64,000 nucleotides of DNA. Source: QZKY01 sp963666295. Lineage in GTDB: Bacteria > Pseudomonadota > Gammaproteobacteria > Burkholderiales > Burkholderiaceae_D. The notes under the pieces were generated by a model. That model saw nothing but the letters and a program-made list of their open reading frames with translations. It did no database searches and was not told the origin of the DNA. Below, piece by piece: positions 62,156 through 64,000 of the stretch. The stretch spans positions 1,736,001-1,800,000 of the forward strand of contig OY762707.1 in the NCBI GenBank assembly GCA_963666295.1, in the 5' to 3' direction. The translations under genes and the position numbers were made by a program. Numbering within the stretch: position 1 is the first letter of the stretch; each line of letters starts with the position of its first letter.

Positions 62156-64000
62156 ATGTCAGACAAGCATATGGCCACCGCCATCGTTACTTCTCGAAGA
62201 AGCCTCAACCTGCTGTACGGTGGTGTGTCATTGCTGATCATGACCGTCGTCCTGGCAGCCTTTTTGATGCTTGCGAAGTTGCGGCAGGAAGCCGAAGCCC
62301 ACGCCATCAATTATTCGCAAAATATCGCCACGTCTCTTAACCTGACGCTCAAGGGCATTGTCGATTCGATTAACGTTGCTCTTGCGCTATCTGCCGAGGA
62401 GATATCTGCTTATGTCTCAGGTCCCGTACCCGATCGCAAGGCAATTGAGGAAGTGTTGCGGCGCGCAAAACGGCAGCATGAGCTCAGCCGGGTGGCTTTT
62501 GTGCGTGCCACGAACGAAAAGGGCGACCTCGTTTATGGCCCCGGCATTCCCAAACCCTATATCAGCCTTGCTAGCCGAGAATATTTCAAGCAATTAAAAA
62601 ATGAATCAAGTACAGAGCTGTTCATTAGCCAGCCGATCATGTCCCGGGTTAACGGCAAGTGGATTTGGCTGTTTGCGCGACGCATAAACAAAATAGATGG
62701 CACATTCGGCGGGGTCGTCTATTCCTATTTTTTTGTCGAAGATATAGGCAGTATTTTTTCGCAGATAAAAATAGGTGAAGGCAGTTCAATAGAGCTGCGC
62801 GATGCCAATTTGAGGATGATTGCGCGTTACATTTCCCCCGGAACGCTGCAATTTCCTGAAAAGGAGGACCGTTCTCAGGATCTGGATGGTGATGCGCTGG
62901 AATCTATTGCGCGTACGGGAAGTTATTCCAGTGATAGCCAGCAGCTGGATGGCATTGCGCGACTGCATGCCTTTCATCGCAATGATTTGTACGGCTTTAT
63001 TGTCAATGTTGGTGTGGCACGTAATGTGGTCTTGGCCAAGTGGCAGCGTGAGGCGTGGGGAATAACTGCTCTGGTTGCGGCATTCATTGCGCTTTCGATT
63101 GCGTTTGCCGTGATGATTCGGGTAGCCTGGCTGCGCCAGCAGCAGGCAGTGGCTTCGCTTGAAGCCAGTAGAGAGGCGCTGGAAGAAGCGCAGAAAATAT
63201 CCAGTGTCGGTCACTATTCATTTGATTTGCAGAGCGGTACGTGGGAGTGCTCGGGAGCACTGGATGAAATTTTTGGGATTGGGGAAGACTACCCGCGTGA
63301 TGTGGCGCATTGGGAGGCACTGATTGCTCCCGGGTCACGGCAGGGAGTGCGTGAATATTTCAGTGCCATTGTTAAGCAACGTTTGCCCTTTGATTATGAA
63401 TATCGCATCAATCGTGCCAATGATGGTCAGGAGCGCTGGGTGCATACCGCAGGAGAACTTAATTTTGATCAGGATGGGCGTGTCATAGGCCTGTTCGGTA
63501 CGATTCAAGATGTTAGTAAGGCCAAGGACCATGAGGCAGAGCTTCAGCATATTGCCAATTACGATGTGCTGACGGACATACCGAATCGGCGTTTGCTTGC
63601 CGACCGACTCAATCAGGCGGTTGCCCGCGCCGAGCGGAGTGGCAACCTGATGGCGGTGTGCTGTGTGGACCTGGATAATTTCAAGCCCATCAATGACCGG
63701 CATGGTCATGCGGCAGGTGATCAGGTGTTGGTGAAGGTGACGAGCCGGCTCAAGCGGGAGTTGCGTGCGGAAGACACGGTGGCGCGGCTGGGTGGAGATG
63801 AGTTCGTGCTGATCTTTTCCGGCCTTGCTAACTATGAAGAAATTCATGGGGTTCTGGAGCGCGTGTTGAACACGGTGAGTGCGCCCATTGCGGTCGGTGA
63901 AGTTGCAGTTACGCTCTCTGCCAGCATTGGTGTGACGCTTTTCCCGCTCGATAATGCGGACGCCGACACCTTGTTGCGCCATGCTGACCAGGCAATGTAT
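62156..64000 (+). CDS. dCache-PAS-GGDEF diguanylate cyclase, 3' end outside window
   Basis: An open frame of 615 codons from ATG 62156 (MSDKHMATAIVTSRRSLNLL) to the window edge. TM1 about 17-40; a periplasmic double-Cache sensor (about 45-300; FISQPIMSRVNGKWIW is a typical Cache block); TM2 about 300-320; PAS about 345-460; GGDEF at 546-550 in RLGGDEFVLIF with an RxxD inhibitory site (RAED). The sequence ends in LLRHADQAMY, near the end of the GGDEF domain. Whether an EAL domain follows cannot be seen. ATG 62171 is a second possible start. Confidence 0.9.
   Translation, partial: MSDKHMATAIVTSRRSLNLLYGGVSLLIMTVVLAAFLMLAKLRQEAEAHAINYSQNIATSLNLTLKGIVDSINVALALSAEEISAYVSGPVPDRKAIEEVLRRAKRQHELSRVAFVRATNEKGDLVYGPGIPKPYISLASREYFKQLKNESSTELFISQPIMSRVNGKWIWLFARRINKIDGTFGGVVYSYFFVEDIGSIFSQIKIGEGSSIELRDANLRMIARYISPGTLQFPEKEDRSQDLDGDALESIARTGSYSSDSQQLDGIARLHAFHRNDLYGFIVNVGVARNVVLAKWQREAWGITALVAAFIALSIAFAVMIRVAWLRQQQAVASLEASREALEEAQKISSVGHYSFDLQSGTWECSGALDEIFGIGEDYPRDVAHWEALIAPGSRQGVREYFSAIVKQRLPFDYEYRINRANDGQERWVHTAGELNFDQDGRVIGLFGTIQDVSKAKDHEAELQHIANYDVLTDIPNRRLLADRLNQAVARAERSGNLMAVCCVDLDNFKPINDRHGHAAGDQVLVKVTSRLKRELRAEDTVARLGGDEFVLIFSGLANYEEIHGVLERVLNTVSAPIAVGEVAVTLSASIGVTLFPLDNADADTLLRHADQAMY

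Overview
The window reads as chromosome of a betaproteobacterium, most likely Burkholderiales and perhaps close to Oxalobacteraceae. That placement is an inference from gene families and order (gatA-gatB, murB/yajQ, tkt-gapA, yhdP/nit/tldD, long-form argG) and from moderate GC. I could not run a phylogeny. Coding density is high and most genes are housekeeping.

Region 1-45.3 kb is backbone: gatAB (amidotransferase), an orphan CHASE-PAS-PAS histidine kinase, orn, an M48 protease with rsgA, argF-argG, ppnP, a diguanylate cyclase, a DUF1508 protein, murB, yajQ with a retropepsin-like protease, aroG, tldD, a nitrilase-family amidase, yhdP, glnE, an EAL-CBS-GGDEF protein, gapA/tkt, an MFS pump with rsmE, yaeQ, pflB-pflA, prfC, a chemoreceptor and a DUF4139 protein. 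Between tldD and aroG lies a complete attenuator that is easy to miss: a near-consensus promoter, a 25-codon leader peptide with ten Phe codons, a 7-bp antiterminator pairing over its stop codon, and a terminator hairpin 47 nt before aroG.

Region 45.3-51.05 kb is a 5.6-kb integrated element in the 3' end of tRNA-Phe. It is bounded by a perfect 46-bp direct repeat and has paired TGTGTCA motifs, 11 bp apart, near both ends. It carries a tyrosine integrase, a HTH/excisionase-like gene, a Rep-like initiator and a 262-aa unknown on the minus strand. Divergent from these is an AT-rich three-gene cargo: a STAS-like/GHKL ATPase protein, a DUF4325-like STAS protein and a small membrane-anchored protein. 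This cargo is the best candidate here for an undescribed system, possibly defence or partner-switch signalling. A decayed copy of the element's right junction lies 2,010 bp further right.

Region 51-64 kb is dominated by cyclic-di-GMP signalling: a PAS-GGDEF protein; a three-gene unit (outer-membrane barrel, PstS-like periplasmic protein, CHASE8-like/HAMP/PAS/GGDEF/EAL enzyme); a Cache-PAS-GGDEF-EAL protein; inorganic pyrophosphatase; a fossil GGDEF domain; and a dCache-PAS-GGDEF gene that runs off the right edge. With the two earlier genes, six intact or edge-truncated c-di-GMP enzymes lie in 64 kb.
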